Shown here piece by piece: positions 1-6,386 of a DNA stretch of 6,386 nt (the stretch's first letter is position 1; every line of letters starts with the position of its first letter). Both the position numbers and the translations under genes were made by a program. The stretch is from an uncultured Gammaproteobacteria bacterium (GTDB lineage: Bacteria > Pseudomonadota > Gammaproteobacteria > Ga0077536): positions 1-6,386 of the forward strand of contig CAIPNE010000040.1 in assembly GCA_903866355.1 (NCBI GenBank), given 5' to 3'. The notes beneath the pieces are model-generated. The model searched no databases and was not told the DNA's origin. It saw only the letters and a program-made list of their open reading frames with translations.

Positions 1-416
1 CGCGGCCGTGGTGGTCGAACGCGATCGACGAGCAGGCCCACATCATGGAATGGCTAGCATTTGCGGCGAGCTGGGTGCAATACGGTGTGTTCACGGCGCG
101 GGCGCTGCTGTCCTTTGGTATCTCAGCGAATGGCCTACCGGCTGACTATCGTGGCGAGAGCCTTGAGGCGGCGCAGATGCGCGGCCGACGCTCCCTTGAG
201 ATCCTCGATTCGCACTTGCGCAATCGTGAGTGGTTGGCGTGTGGGCGCCCAACGATTGCAGACATTGCGGTGTTTCCTTACATCGTGCTGGCACCAATGG
301 GTGACGTCGATCTCAGCCCTTATCCCGCAGTGAGTGCCTGGATCGCGCGATTCAAATCGATAACGGGTTTCATACCGATCGCCGGTCTCGAGGATCCGCA
401 CTATCGGCGCAATTGA
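1..416 (+). CDS. Glutathione S-transferase, C-terminal part (5' truncated by window edge)
   Basis: The reading frame is open from the first complete codon at base 3 to the TGA at 414-416, giving 137 residues. It continues in frame upstream of the ATG at 45, so that ATG is internal and the gene begins outside the window. The visible part is the all-helical C-terminal domain of a soluble glutathione S-transferase. The key marker is the PTIADIAVFPYI segment (window residues 83-94), which contains the family N-capping box (T84-x-x-D87). It is followed by a typical YPAVSAWIARF helix and a GF-I-P tail. The glutathione-binding thioredoxin-like N-terminal domain is not visible, so class and active-site residue cannot be given. 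GSTs conjugate or isomerise electrophiles with glutathione in the cytosol. It lies 375 bases before xdhA and is probably a separate transcription unit. A role in the downstream pathway is possible but unsupported. Confidence 0.88.
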   Translation, partial: RPWWSNAIDEQAHIMEWLAFAASWVQYGVFTARALLSFGISANGLPADYRGESLEAAQMRGRRSLEILDSHLRNREWLACGRPTIADIAVFPYIVLAPMGDVDLSPYPAVSAWIARFKSITGFIPIAGLEDPHYRRN

Positions 417-446
417 TGGCACTAATCAAACCCACTCAGAGACCTA

Positions 447-472
447 GAACCGACTCCGGTTTATCCGTTTTT
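447..472 (+). terminator. Weak candidate Rho-independent terminator after the GST gene
   Basis: GAACCG (447-452) can pair with CGGTTT (457-462) around a 4-base ACTC loop, with one G-T pair at the base of the stem. A run of five T follows at 468-472, but five bases separate stem and T-run, and the stem is short. It sits 31 bases after the GST stop codon, the right place for a terminator. The structure itself is weak, so this is only a candidate. Confidence 0.2.
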
Positions 473-731
473 GAAAATGGTCCCATCACTCAACACTGTG
501 CGCTGCAGCGAATTCACACCATCAACCCTGAAGAGACGCCCGGGTGGGACAGCTATCTGTAGTGCTCAGCCAGCGAGGCCATGCGTTGCGAAGGGGAGAG
601 CGAGTAAAGCGCGCAGTGGTCAGCGTGCGTTGCAAACCTGTTGGCGGAAATCCGGGAAGCTATTCTCAAACAGCTTGCTGAAAACCTAACAGGTCAATCC
701 ATTGCTACTCTCGGGACCGCTTTCACGATGT

Positions 732-751
732 ACACCCGCGCATTTGGGTGT
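732..751. promoter_or_regulatory. Inverted repeat ACACCC-N8-GGGTGT upstream of xdhA, candidate operator
   Basis: ACACCC (732-737) and GGGTGT (746-751) form a perfect 6-bp dyad around eight bases, ending 40 bases before the xdhA start. The position fits a repressor or activator site near the operon promoter. The arm spacing gives a centre-to-centre distance of 14 bases, longer than one helical turn. It could equally form a small RNA hairpin in the leader. No regulator gene is visible and I do not match it to a known operator. Confidence 0.3.
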
Positions 752-791
752 TATGACGTTACAACTTTCCTAGGTCATTGAGCACAAGCCC

Positions 792-2225
792 GTGCATCCT
801 CATTACCAAGACACCGTAGCCAAGGTCAGTTTCCTTCTGAATGGAAGACAGATGACCCTGGAGGGCGATCAGGCGTTACGGCCTTTGCTGGATGTCATCC
901 GCATCGATGCGAATCTGACCGGCACCAAGGAAGGGTGTCGCAGCGGTGAGTGTGGTGCCTGCATGGTTTTGGTCGCTGATGCGACTGGCACCAAGGGTGT
1001 CAATTCCTGTATCTACGCTGCAGCCCAGGTACACGGCAAGCGGGTCTTCACCATTGAAGGACTGGGTACAGCGGATTCTTTGCACCCGGTACAGCGCGCG
1101 ATGGTTGAATCCCGTTCCGCACAGTGCGGATTCTGCACTCCAGGCATCGTCATGGCGCAAATTGCTGCAAGAATCTCGGCTGCCTGCGACGAGGGTTCTA
1201 CCGAGATCGACGTACAGGCGGCGCTCGCCGGCAACCTCTGTCGCTGCACGGGTTATCGACCGATCATTGACGCCGCGCGTGCCTGCCGGACAGTGCCGCT
1301 AAGTGGCGTCGAGCTGGAAAAGCCGTCCGACCAGCCAACCAATCCACTCCTCTGTCGCGGACAGTCAACCACCGTTTACGCCCCTGCAGATCTGCCGTCC
1401 TTGTTGGAATTGCGCCGCCAGCACCCGGACGCCGTGCTGCTGGCCGGGGGTACCGACCTGATCACTGCCTGGCGTCGATCGATGGCCTATCCGCCCCAGG
1501 TGGTTGTGCTAGGCCAGGTCGGTGAGCTCGCCCAGATTAAATGGACTGACCATGCGCTGATCATCGGTGCGGGTGTAACCGTTGCGCGCGCTGTCCGGTG
1601 CCTGATATCCGAGTGGCCTGAAGCTGCGGGCTATCTGCGTCGTTTTGGATCACCAGCCATCAACGCCGTGGCAACGGTAGCCGGTAATTTGCAGACGGCA
1701 TCGCCCGTGGGTGATCTGGCGCCCCTGCTCATGGCCCTGAGCGCTTCACTGATGGTGAAATCCACCGTGACCCATCGGCAGCTCTCATTGCCAGAGTACT
1801 TTTCTGGCAATCGAGCCACGGTACTGGCCGCGGATGAAGTCGTGATCGCCGTACACCTTCCGCGACGACCACCTGCGTTTCATCTCTTTGCTTACAAGAC
1901 CGCAAAACGTTTTGACCAGGATATCGCCGCGGTCACGCTGGCAGGCTCGTTTGTGAATGACGGCGGCACACTTCGTCACGTGGTTATCGGCGCTGGGGGA
2001 TTGGCGAATCGACCTGCACGCGCCAGCGCGGTCGAATCCGTTCTCGAGAATCACGCGTTTGACACCGCGAGGATAGAGGAGGCGATAGCCGCCCTTGCCG
2101 AGGATTTCCAGCCCATCGATGACGTCAGAGGTTCCTCAACCTATCGCACGCAACTGGCGGGCAATCTGCTGCGCAAGATGCGGCTGGAATACACCGGCGC
2201 CGGATTGACCAACCTGTGGCAATGA
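792..2225 (+). CDS. xdhA: Xanthine dehydrogenase small subunit, [2Fe-2S]/FAD (XdhA)
   Basis: This 477-residue protein is the electron-transfer subunit of a heteromeric bacterial xanthine dehydrogenase, close in size and domain order to the Rhodobacter capsulatus XdhA. It passes electrons from the molybdenum centre in XdhB through two iron-sulfur clusters to FAD and then NAD+. The N-terminal plant-ferredoxin domain has cluster ligands C49, C54, C57 and C73. The following helical domain supplies C112, C115, C150 and C152 (QCGFC and NLCRC), so all eight ligands are present. The FAD domain begins near residue 190, with LLAGGTDL (216-223), GSPAINAVATVAGN (286-299) and YKTAKRFDQDIAAV (368-381). The C-terminal lobe has the PIDDVRGSSTYR signature (441-452). 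The GTG at 792 is chosen because a stop lies in frame at 771-773 and homology begins about 12 residues in. No clear ribosome-binding site precedes it. xdhB follows after four bases. Confidence 0.95.
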   Translation: MHPHYQDTVAKVSFLLNGRQMTLEGDQALRPLLDVIRIDANLTGTKEGCRSGECGACMVLVADATGTKGVNSCIYAAAQVHGKRVFTIEGLGTADSLHPVQRAMVESRSAQCGFCTPGIVMAQIAARISAACDEGSTEIDVQAALAGNLCRCTGYRPIIDAARACRTVPLSGVELEKPSDQPTNPLLCRGQSTTVYAPADLPSLLELRRQHPDAVLLAGGTDLITAWRRSMAYPPQVVVLGQVGELAQIKWTDHALIIGAGVTVARAVRCLISEWPEAAGYLRRFGSPAINAVATVAGNLQTASPVGDLAPLLMALSASLMVKSTVTHRQLSLPEYFSGNRATVLAADEVVIAVHLPRRPPAFHLFAYKTAKRFDQDIAAVTLAGSFVNDGGTLRHVVIGAGGLANRPARASAVESVLENHAFDTARIEEAIAALAEDFQPIDDVRGSSTYRTQLAGNLLRKMRLEYTGAGLTNLWQ

Positions 2226-2229
2226 AAGG

Positions 2230-4593
2230 ATGAAGATACCCGCTGAATCGCTTGTCGAACGGACCATGCACCAGTTTGTTACTGGCGCGTCGTGGTTCAC
2301 CGACGACTTGCCGACACCTTCAAATACGCTGCACGTAGCCCTTGGGTTGAGCACCTGTGCGTCGGGTCGTTTGTCAGCGCTGGAGTTGTCGACAGCTCGT
2401 GCATCAGCTGGCGTGGTCATGGTGCTCACCGCAGGGGACGTTCCCGGTGTCAACTGCACGAGTGCACTCGGCCATGATCCGGTGTTTGCAGGGGAGCGCA
2501 TTGAGTATCACGGTCAGGTGTTATTTGCAGTCGTAGCAGAATCCGCTGTGGCTGCCGAAGCAGCCGTGCGGCTGGTGCAAGTTTCCATTGATGCTGATCC
2601 GCCAGTGATCACGCTGGCGCAGGCGCGTGACCGTGGGTCCCTGCTGACCGCACCTTTGATACTCGCCAGGGGTAACAGTGCAACGGCAATCGCCATCGCT
2701 GCCGAGTGTTTGAACGGGCAACTGCCGATCGGTGGGCAGGAACATTTTTATATGGAAGGGCAGGTCGCCCTGGCGCTACCACAACCGGATCAAGAATTAT
2801 TGATCGTGGCGTCCACACAACATCCGGCTGAAGTCCAGCATCAGGTTGCGGCGGTGCTTGGCCTTACCGCGAAAGATGTCACTGTGCAATGTCCTCGGTT
2901 AGGCGGAGGATTTGGCGGCAAAGAGACTCAGGCGACGCAGTTTGCCTGCATCGCTGCACTGGCGGCCTGGAAAACAGGAAGGCCGGTCAAGTTGCGTGTG
3001 CCGCGCCAGGATGATTTCCGTATCACCGGCAAACGCCACGACATGGAAGCGCACTGGCGTGTGGGTTTCGACTGCGATGGTCGTTTGCGCGGTCTCGAAG
3101 TGGCGCTGGATCTTCGCTGCGGATACTCAATGGATCTTTCGGCGGCCGTCGGCACCCGGGCTTTGTTACACCTCGACAATGCCTATTTCATCCCCGACGT
3201 ACGGTTTGAGGCGCGCCTGTACAGCACCAACACCCTGTCAAATACAGCGTTTCGTGGATTCGGTGCACCTCAGGCGATACTGGTGATTGAAACCATCATC
3301 GAACGAATTGCACGTGTGCTGCAGATCGATCCGGTAGAACTGCGCCAAAAAAATTATTACGCTGCAGCCCGAGGGGTTACCACGCCCTACGGCATGCGCG
3401 TCGATCACAACCCGTTGCCAGAACTGACCCGCACGTTGCTGGCGGATTGCGACTGGCACCAGCGTCAACAGACCATCACAACGTTTAATGCCAGGCAACC
3501 CATACTCAAACGAGGCCTAGCGTTCGTTCCCGTGAAGTTCGGATTGTCGTTCATCCAGACGTTTCTAAATCAAGCTGGCGTATTGCTGAACGTCTATCAC
3601 GACGGTAGCCTCCGACTTGCGCACGGTGGAACTGAGATGGGACAGGGGCTGACTGACAAAGTGGCCGCCGTTGTGGTGCGCGCCTTCGGCATTGCCGCAG
3701 ACCGTTTGCGTGTGGTGGCCACAGACACCTCGCGGGTGCCGAATGCATCACCCACCGCCGCTTCGGTCAGCAGTGATCTGATTGGTCAGGCAGCATTAAA
3801 TGCCGTGACGATAATGCGGGATCGGTTGCTCGATTTTGCCGCGATCGCGTGGTCGCTGCCACGCGCAGAGTGCACGATTAAAGAAGATGCCCTCTGGTGT
3901 GGCAACACCTGTGTCCCGTTTGACCAGCTGGTACACGCCGCTTGGCAGGCCAGGATTGAGCTGGCTGCGACCGGATTTTACCGTACCCCTGATATTCATT
4001 TTGATGCCGAGACCCTGCAGGGTCAGCCGTTTCACTACTTTGTCTATGGCGTTGCAGCCAGCGAAGTGATGATTGATACACTGACTGGCGAAACACGTCT
4101 GCTGCGCGTTGACCTGCTGCAGGATACCGGTCATTCACTTGCGCCGGAGGTGGACCGCGGGCAAGTGGAAGGCGCGTTCATGCAAGGGGTGGGGTGGCTG
4201 CTGATGGAAGAACTGGTCTGGTCGGAGGCGGGCAGGTTGCTCACGGATGGCCCGGATACCTACAAAATTCCCACGGCTTCGGATGTCCCACCGGTGTTCA
4301 ATGTCGGCTTGACCGAACAATTGCCGCACTCGGTGAATACCGTGTTCCGTTCAAAAGGTATTGGTGAACCGCCGCTGCCGCTGGCCGTTTCGGTTCATCT
4401 CGCCATCCAGAATGCGATAGCCGCAGTGCAATCTTCGGCGGGGGCGCTCGCTGCACCGGCGACACCGGAAGCCGTGTTGCGGGTGCTAGCTGGAAACCCA
4501 GCGCACCAGGACATCAGACGGCGTGATGTCGAAAGCTTACTGGGGGCAGGTGTTGCGGCAGCCAGCCCCTTTGGGGAAGTGATAAATGAGTAA
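2230..4593 (+). CDS. xdhB: Xanthine dehydrogenase large subunit, molybdenum cofactor-binding (XdhB)
   Basis: This 787-residue protein is the catalytic subunit, which binds molybdopterin and hydroxylates an electron-poor carbon with water as oxygen source (hypoxanthine to xanthine to urate in the family). The N-terminal hammerhead domain reads HQFVTGASWFTDDLP (14-28). Cofactor motifs follow: GGQEHFYMEGQ (168-178), STQ with Q197, GGGFGGKE (225-232), NTAFRGFGAPQ (338-348), GGTEMGQGL (466-474, Q472), SPTAAS (507-512) and RSKGIGEPPL (707-716). By alignment from memory to the bovine enzyme, E232 matches Glu802, R310 Arg880, F344 Phe914, F441 Phe1009 and E713 the catalytic Glu1261. The Glu802/Arg880 pair separates xanthine dehydrogenases from aldehyde oxidases, so a purine-like substrate is favoured. 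I442 stands where Thr1010 is expected. The ATG at 2230 abuts the AAGG before it, so translation may be coupled to xdhA. The 3' end overlaps the P450 gene by eight bases. Confidence 0.95.
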   Translation: MKIPAESLVERTMHQFVTGASWFTDDLPTPSNTLHVALGLSTCASGRLSALELSTARASAGVVMVLTAGDVPGVNCTSALGHDPVFAGERIEYHGQVLFAVVAESAVAAEAAVRLVQVSIDADPPVITLAQARDRGSLLTAPLILARGNSATAIAIAAECLNGQLPIGGQEHFYMEGQVALALPQPDQELLIVASTQHPAEVQHQVAAVLGLTAKDVTVQCPRLGGGFGGKETQATQFACIAALAAWKTGRPVKLRVPRQDDFRITGKRHDMEAHWRVGFDCDGRLRGLEVALDLRCGYSMDLSAAVGTRALLHLDNAYFIPDVRFEARLYSTNTLSNTAFRGFGAPQAILVIETIIERIARVLQIDPVELRQKNYYAAARGVTTPYGMRVDHNPLPELTRTLLADCDWHQRQQTITTFNARQPILKRGLAFVPVKFGLSFIQTFLNQAGVLLNVYHDGSLRLAHGGTEMGQGLTDKVAAVVVRAFGIAADRLRVVATDTSRVPNASPTAASVSSDLIGQAALNAVTIMRDRLLDFAAIAWSLPRAECTIKEDALWCGNTCVPFDQLVHAAWQARIELAATGFYRTPDIHFDAETLQGQPFHYFVYGVAASEVMIDTLTGETRLLRVDLLQDTGHSLAPEVDRGQVEGAFMQGVGWLLMEELVWSEAGRLLTDGPDTYKIPTASDVPPVFNVGLTEQLPHSVNTVFRSKGIGEPPLPLAVSVHLAIQNAIAAVQSSAGALAAPATPEAVLRVLAGNPAHQDIRRRDVESLLGAGVAAASPFGEVINE
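4573..4579 (+). promoter_or_regulatory. Ribosome-binding site for the P450 gene, inside xdhB
   Basis: GGGGAAG lies six bases before the ATG at 4586, within the last codons of xdhB. It fixes the P450 start and supports the 8-base overlap between the two genes, and so their translation from one mRNA. Confidence 0.5.
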
Positions 4594-5896
4594 ACCCAAC
4601 ACGCCCAGGTTCTCCTATACGCGGTTCAAGGCGGCGTGCCTGCGGCGCCGCCCACCCCCGGGAGATGCGGGAAATATCGAGGATCTGGAAAGGAAAGATC
4701 GCTATTACCTGCTGCACCAGGCGAGTCAACTGGGTCCCGTCTTCAGTGCCCAGGGCACAGACCGATCCTGGGTCTGCATCATCGGCCTAGCCCGCTGCCG
4801 CCGGTTCCTACAAGCCCATGCGAAAAATCTACACGGGTATATGCATGACTTGGAGCCCATGGTACCTGGCGGGGCGCTGCGCAGGATGGAGGGAGAAATC
4901 CATCGCAAATACCGCAAAGCGCTGCTTTCGGGTATCCAGTTTGATGCACTCTTTCGCGAAGACGAGGCGCTGCACGACATCGTTTCAGTGGCACTGGCCA
5001 GATACGAGGGCTCGCTTGGTCAGGACCATGCTGCCGCCCAATCCTATATTGGCACCCTGACTGAAATTGCCACGGCCAGTCGTATCAAGATCTTCTTCGG
5101 CGTCGGCGCTGGCCAGCCGTTGTTCGATACCTTGCTGCGCGGCTACCACAAGCTCGGCCCGTTTGGCCTGGTGTGGAATATTGGCAAGCAACAGACCACG
5201 GCCTTTGCCGAGATTCGCAGGGCCCTGCTCAGCTTTATGAGTGACAGCGACGATGAGGACAGGGAATGCTTTAACAACTCGATCGCCGGCAAACTCGCCG
5301 CGAACCATGTGCTGGACGACACTCTGCTGGGTAACCTGATCTACATGATCGAAATGGGACGCTATGATCTGGCGGGCCTGCTACGCTGGCTCAGCCGCTA
5401 CGGGGCCGCCCACCCGCACCACCTCGATCGCCTGGCGAGTGAACGCTGGGAACAGGCAAAGAGGCAGGACTCCTTTGCGCACGCCTTTGTGCTGGAAACC
5501 CTGCGCACAGACAAGAGCGAGCGATTGACCCGTATCGTCGAACGCGACCTGCTGTTCGAGGGCTACCTGATTCCCAAGGACACCTATGTTCGTCTGTGCC
5601 TGTGGGAGGCCCATCACGACCCTGCAACCTTTGTAAAACCCTTCGATTTCAATCCGGATCGGTTCATGCGAGAGAGCTACGGACGGGAGCAGTTCGCGCC
5701 GTTCGGTTTGGATCACCATCTCTGCCCACTTGCGAATATCGCTATCCGTTTCGGGGTTGTGTTTTTGTGGCAGCTGGCCACCCGCTACCGGTTGCAAAGC
5801 GTGGCCGACGGTCTGCCCGTGCGCGGGGCTTATCACTGGGAACCTGCCCATGACTTCAGCGTGATACTGAACAACAGGAGTGGTAAAGCGGCATGA
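4586..5896 (+). CDS. Cytochrome P450, divergent
   Basis: This 436-residue soluble protein has no membrane anchor and a Pro/Arg-rich N-terminus. P450 hallmarks appear in order. A C-helix segment GEIHRKYRKAL (103-113) has H106 and R110 at the usual heme-propionate spacing. The K-helix ExxR is E304-T-L-R307, the PERF-like motif is NPDRF (356-360, R359), and the heme loop FAPFGLDHHLC (370-380) has C380 as thiolate ligand. Two departures stand out. The I-helix reads MIEMGRYDLAGLL (254-266): aligned on the following HP, D261 falls where the oxygen-activating Thr should be and Y260 where the acid should be. The heme loop has D376 and L382 in place of the two usual glycines. Bacterial P450s beside NRPS genes often oxidise carrier-bound amino acids, as NovI with NovH or NikQ with NikP1, but the altered I-helix leaves reaction type open. 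The gene overlaps xdhB by 8 and the NRPS by 4 bases. Confidence 0.88.
   Translation: MSKPNTPRFSYTRFKAACLRRRPPPGDAGNIEDLERKDRYYLLHQASQLGPVFSAQGTDRSWVCIIGLARCRRFLQAHAKNLHGYMHDLEPMVPGGALRRMEGEIHRKYRKALLSGIQFDALFREDEALHDIVSVALARYEGSLGQDHAAAQSYIGTLTEIATASRIKIFFGVGAGQPLFDTLLRGYHKLGPFGLVWNIGKQQTTAFAEIRRALLSFMSDSDDEDRECFNNSIAGKLAANHVLDDTLLGNLIYMIEMGRYDLAGLLRWLSRYGAAHPHHLDRLASERWEQAKRQDSFAHAFVLETLRTDKSERLTRIVERDLLFEGYLIPKDTYVRLCLWEAHHDPATFVKPFDFNPDRFMRESYGREQFAPFGLDHHLCPLANIAIRFGVVFLWQLATRYRLQSVADGLPVRGAYHWEPAHDFSVILNNRSGKAA
5875..5880 (+). promoter_or_regulatory. Ribosome-binding site for the NRPS gene, inside the P450 gene
   Basis: CAGGAG lies 12 bases before the ATG at 5893 and 15 before a second in-frame ATG at 5896. 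The spacing is long, which favours the first ATG and suggests that termination of the P450 also helps re-initiation at the ATGATG junction. Confidence 0.4.
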
Positions 5897-6386
5897 TGAA
5901 TAACGAGAACGTGCTGTCCCTGATTTTTCGACAGGTCCGTGACTGCGGCGACAGGATTGCAGTGATTGCCGAGGATGAGTCGGTGACCTACCGGGAACTG
6001 TGGGCCCGGGCCGCGGCGGTCGCGAACTACCTGTCGCCGCTGGTGACACCGGAGCAAGTCATCGGTGTTCTCGCCACGCGCTCGGTGGACATGCTTGCCG
6101 CGATGCTGGGGATCTGGCAGGCGGGTTGCGCCTACCTGCCGCTGGATGCCAGCGACCCGCCAGAGCGTTACCGCCGAATACTAGACATCGCCGAGTGCCG
6201 GATCGTGCTCGCGCATCCCGAACTGCTGGCAGGCGCCGAGAGCGTGGGATCGGCGCAGGCGCAACGTGCCGCGCCAGACTTCGTCGACCTGCGCCGCCTG
6301 TCTGTCCCCGGCACCGTTATGAACGCTATGCCGCTGCAGCTGGAGGGTGACCATCTGGCCTACGTGATGTTCACTTCCGGCAGCAG
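5893..6386 (+). CDS. Nonribosomal peptide synthetase, N-terminal adenylation domain (3' truncated by window edge)
   Basis: The frame opens at ATGATG and is uninterrupted to the window end, giving 164 complete codons. It is the start of an amino-acid adenylation domain, which activates its substrate with ATP and loads it on a phosphopantetheinyl carrier domain. Three core motifs of the NRPS type are visible: A1 as VTYREL (31-36), A2 as WQAGCAYLPLD (75-85) and A3 as LAYVMFTSGS (155-164), cut in the middle. The ASDPPERYRRILDIAECRIVL stretch after A2 (86-106) is also typical of NRPS rather than of fatty acyl-CoA ligases. No condensation domain precedes it, so this is an initiation module or a stand-alone adenylation-carrier protein. 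The specificity-code residues lie beyond the edge, so the amino acid cannot be predicted. It overlaps the P450 by four bases (ATGA), placing both in the xdhAB operon. Confidence 0.9.
   Translation, partial: MMNNENVLSLIFRQVRDCGDRIAVIAEDESVTYRELWARAAAVANYLSPLVTPEQVIGVLATRSVDMLAAMLGIWQAGCAYLPLDASDPPERYRRILDIAECRIVLAHPELLAGAESVGSAQAQRAAPDFVDLRRLSVPGTVMNAMPLQLEGDHLAYVMFTSGS

Larger units (their letters stand above)
417..791. other. Intergenic region without a convincing gene
   Basis: This 375-base stretch separates the GST from the xdhA operon and should carry the operon promoter. I see no tRNA, no convincing coding sequence and no clear sigma-70 promoter. A frame opening with TTG at 471 and ending at 689 encodes 72 residues rich in Arg, Ser and Cys with no recognisable domain, and looks like chance. 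A second frame, open from 608 to the TGA at 779-781, reads more like protein (LLAEIREAILKQLAENLTG from the TTG at 641) but has no good start signal. The only clear structures are the inverted repeat at 732-751 and a weak hairpin at 447-462. Confidence 0.6.

Noticed and set aside
671..680. CAGCTTGCTG palindrome-like hairpin followed by AAAA
   Set aside because: The loop would be only two bases and the stem four, too small for a stable hairpin. On the - strand it would need a T-run after the stem, which is absent.
471..689. 72-residue open frame in the gap before xdhA
   Set aside because: TTG start, no ribosome-binding site, and an Arg/Ser/Cys-rich composition unlike a folded protein. No family recognised.
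702..732. TTGCTA as a possible -35 box with GATGTA as -10
   Set aside because: The spacing is 19 bases and the -10 match is poor. Other combinations near TTGGGT (744) are no better, so no promoter is called.
2912..3286. 124-residue + strand frame within xdhB
   Set aside because: It overlaps the core molybdenum-cofactor motifs of xdhB in another frame and has the Arg/Ser/Cys-rich composition of a shadow.
5381..6049. 222-residue open frame on the - strand
   Set aside because: It lies antisense to the P450 heme-binding region and the start of the NRPS, both of which have clear family motifs. Its translation is Pro/Ser/Arg-rich with no recognisable domain, typical of antisense frames in GC-rich DNA.
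6000..6350. 116-residue + strand open frame inside the NRPS start
   Set aside because: It is out of frame with the adenylation domain, whose A1-A3 motifs run through the same bases. The translation is Arg/Ala/Gly-rich shadow.
6373..6386. A3 motif reading TSGS followed by an incomplete AG- codon rather than the usual Thr
   Set aside because: The last codon is cut: AG- can only be Ser or Arg, and Ser is a tolerated variant. Nothing can be concluded at the window edge.

Overview
The window is protein-dense DNA, GC-rich by eye (roughly the upper fifties percent), with all recognisable genes on the + strand. A soluble glutathione S-transferase, a two-subunit bacterial xanthine dehydrogenase, a soluble cytochrome P450 and a nonribosomal peptide synthetase (NRPS) start are together most reminiscent of a proteobacterium with secondary metabolism. 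That assignment is inference, because no phylogenetic marker is present.

Layout: (1) 1-416, the C-terminal part of a glutathione S-transferase whose N-terminal half lies upstream of the window. (2) 417-791, a 375-base gap without a convincing gene. It holds a perfect 6-bp inverted repeat just before the next gene and a weak terminator-like hairpin just after the GST. (3) 792-2225, xdhA, the 2x[2Fe-2S] plus FAD subunit. (4) 2230-4593, xdhB, the molybdenum-cofactor subunit with catalytic Glu and purine-positioning Glu/Arg present. (5) 4586-5896, a divergent cytochrome P450. (6) 5893 to the window end, the first 164 codons of an NRPS that opens directly with an adenylation domain.

Genes 3-6 are packed as one apparent operon: a 4-base gap, then an 8-base overlap, then a 4-base ATGA overlap. 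The usual third gene of a xanthine dehydrogenase operon, the cofactor-insertion chaperone xdhC, is not there; the P450 starts inside the end of xdhB instead. This suggests that a purine-type molybdenum hydroxylase has been recruited into, or inserted beside, a peptide or amino-acid natural-product pathway. A plausible working model is that the NRPS activates an amino acid and loads it on a carrier domain, the P450 oxidises the bound or released intermediate, and the molybdenum hydroxylase hydroxylates an electron-poor heterocyclic carbon. The order of steps and the product cannot be read from this window.

The most unusual details are in the enzymes. The P450 lacks the acid-alcohol pair of the I-helix and has an altered heme-binding loop. 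XdhB keeps the purine-specific Glu/Arg pair but has Ile where the characterised enzymes have a substrate-contacting Thr.
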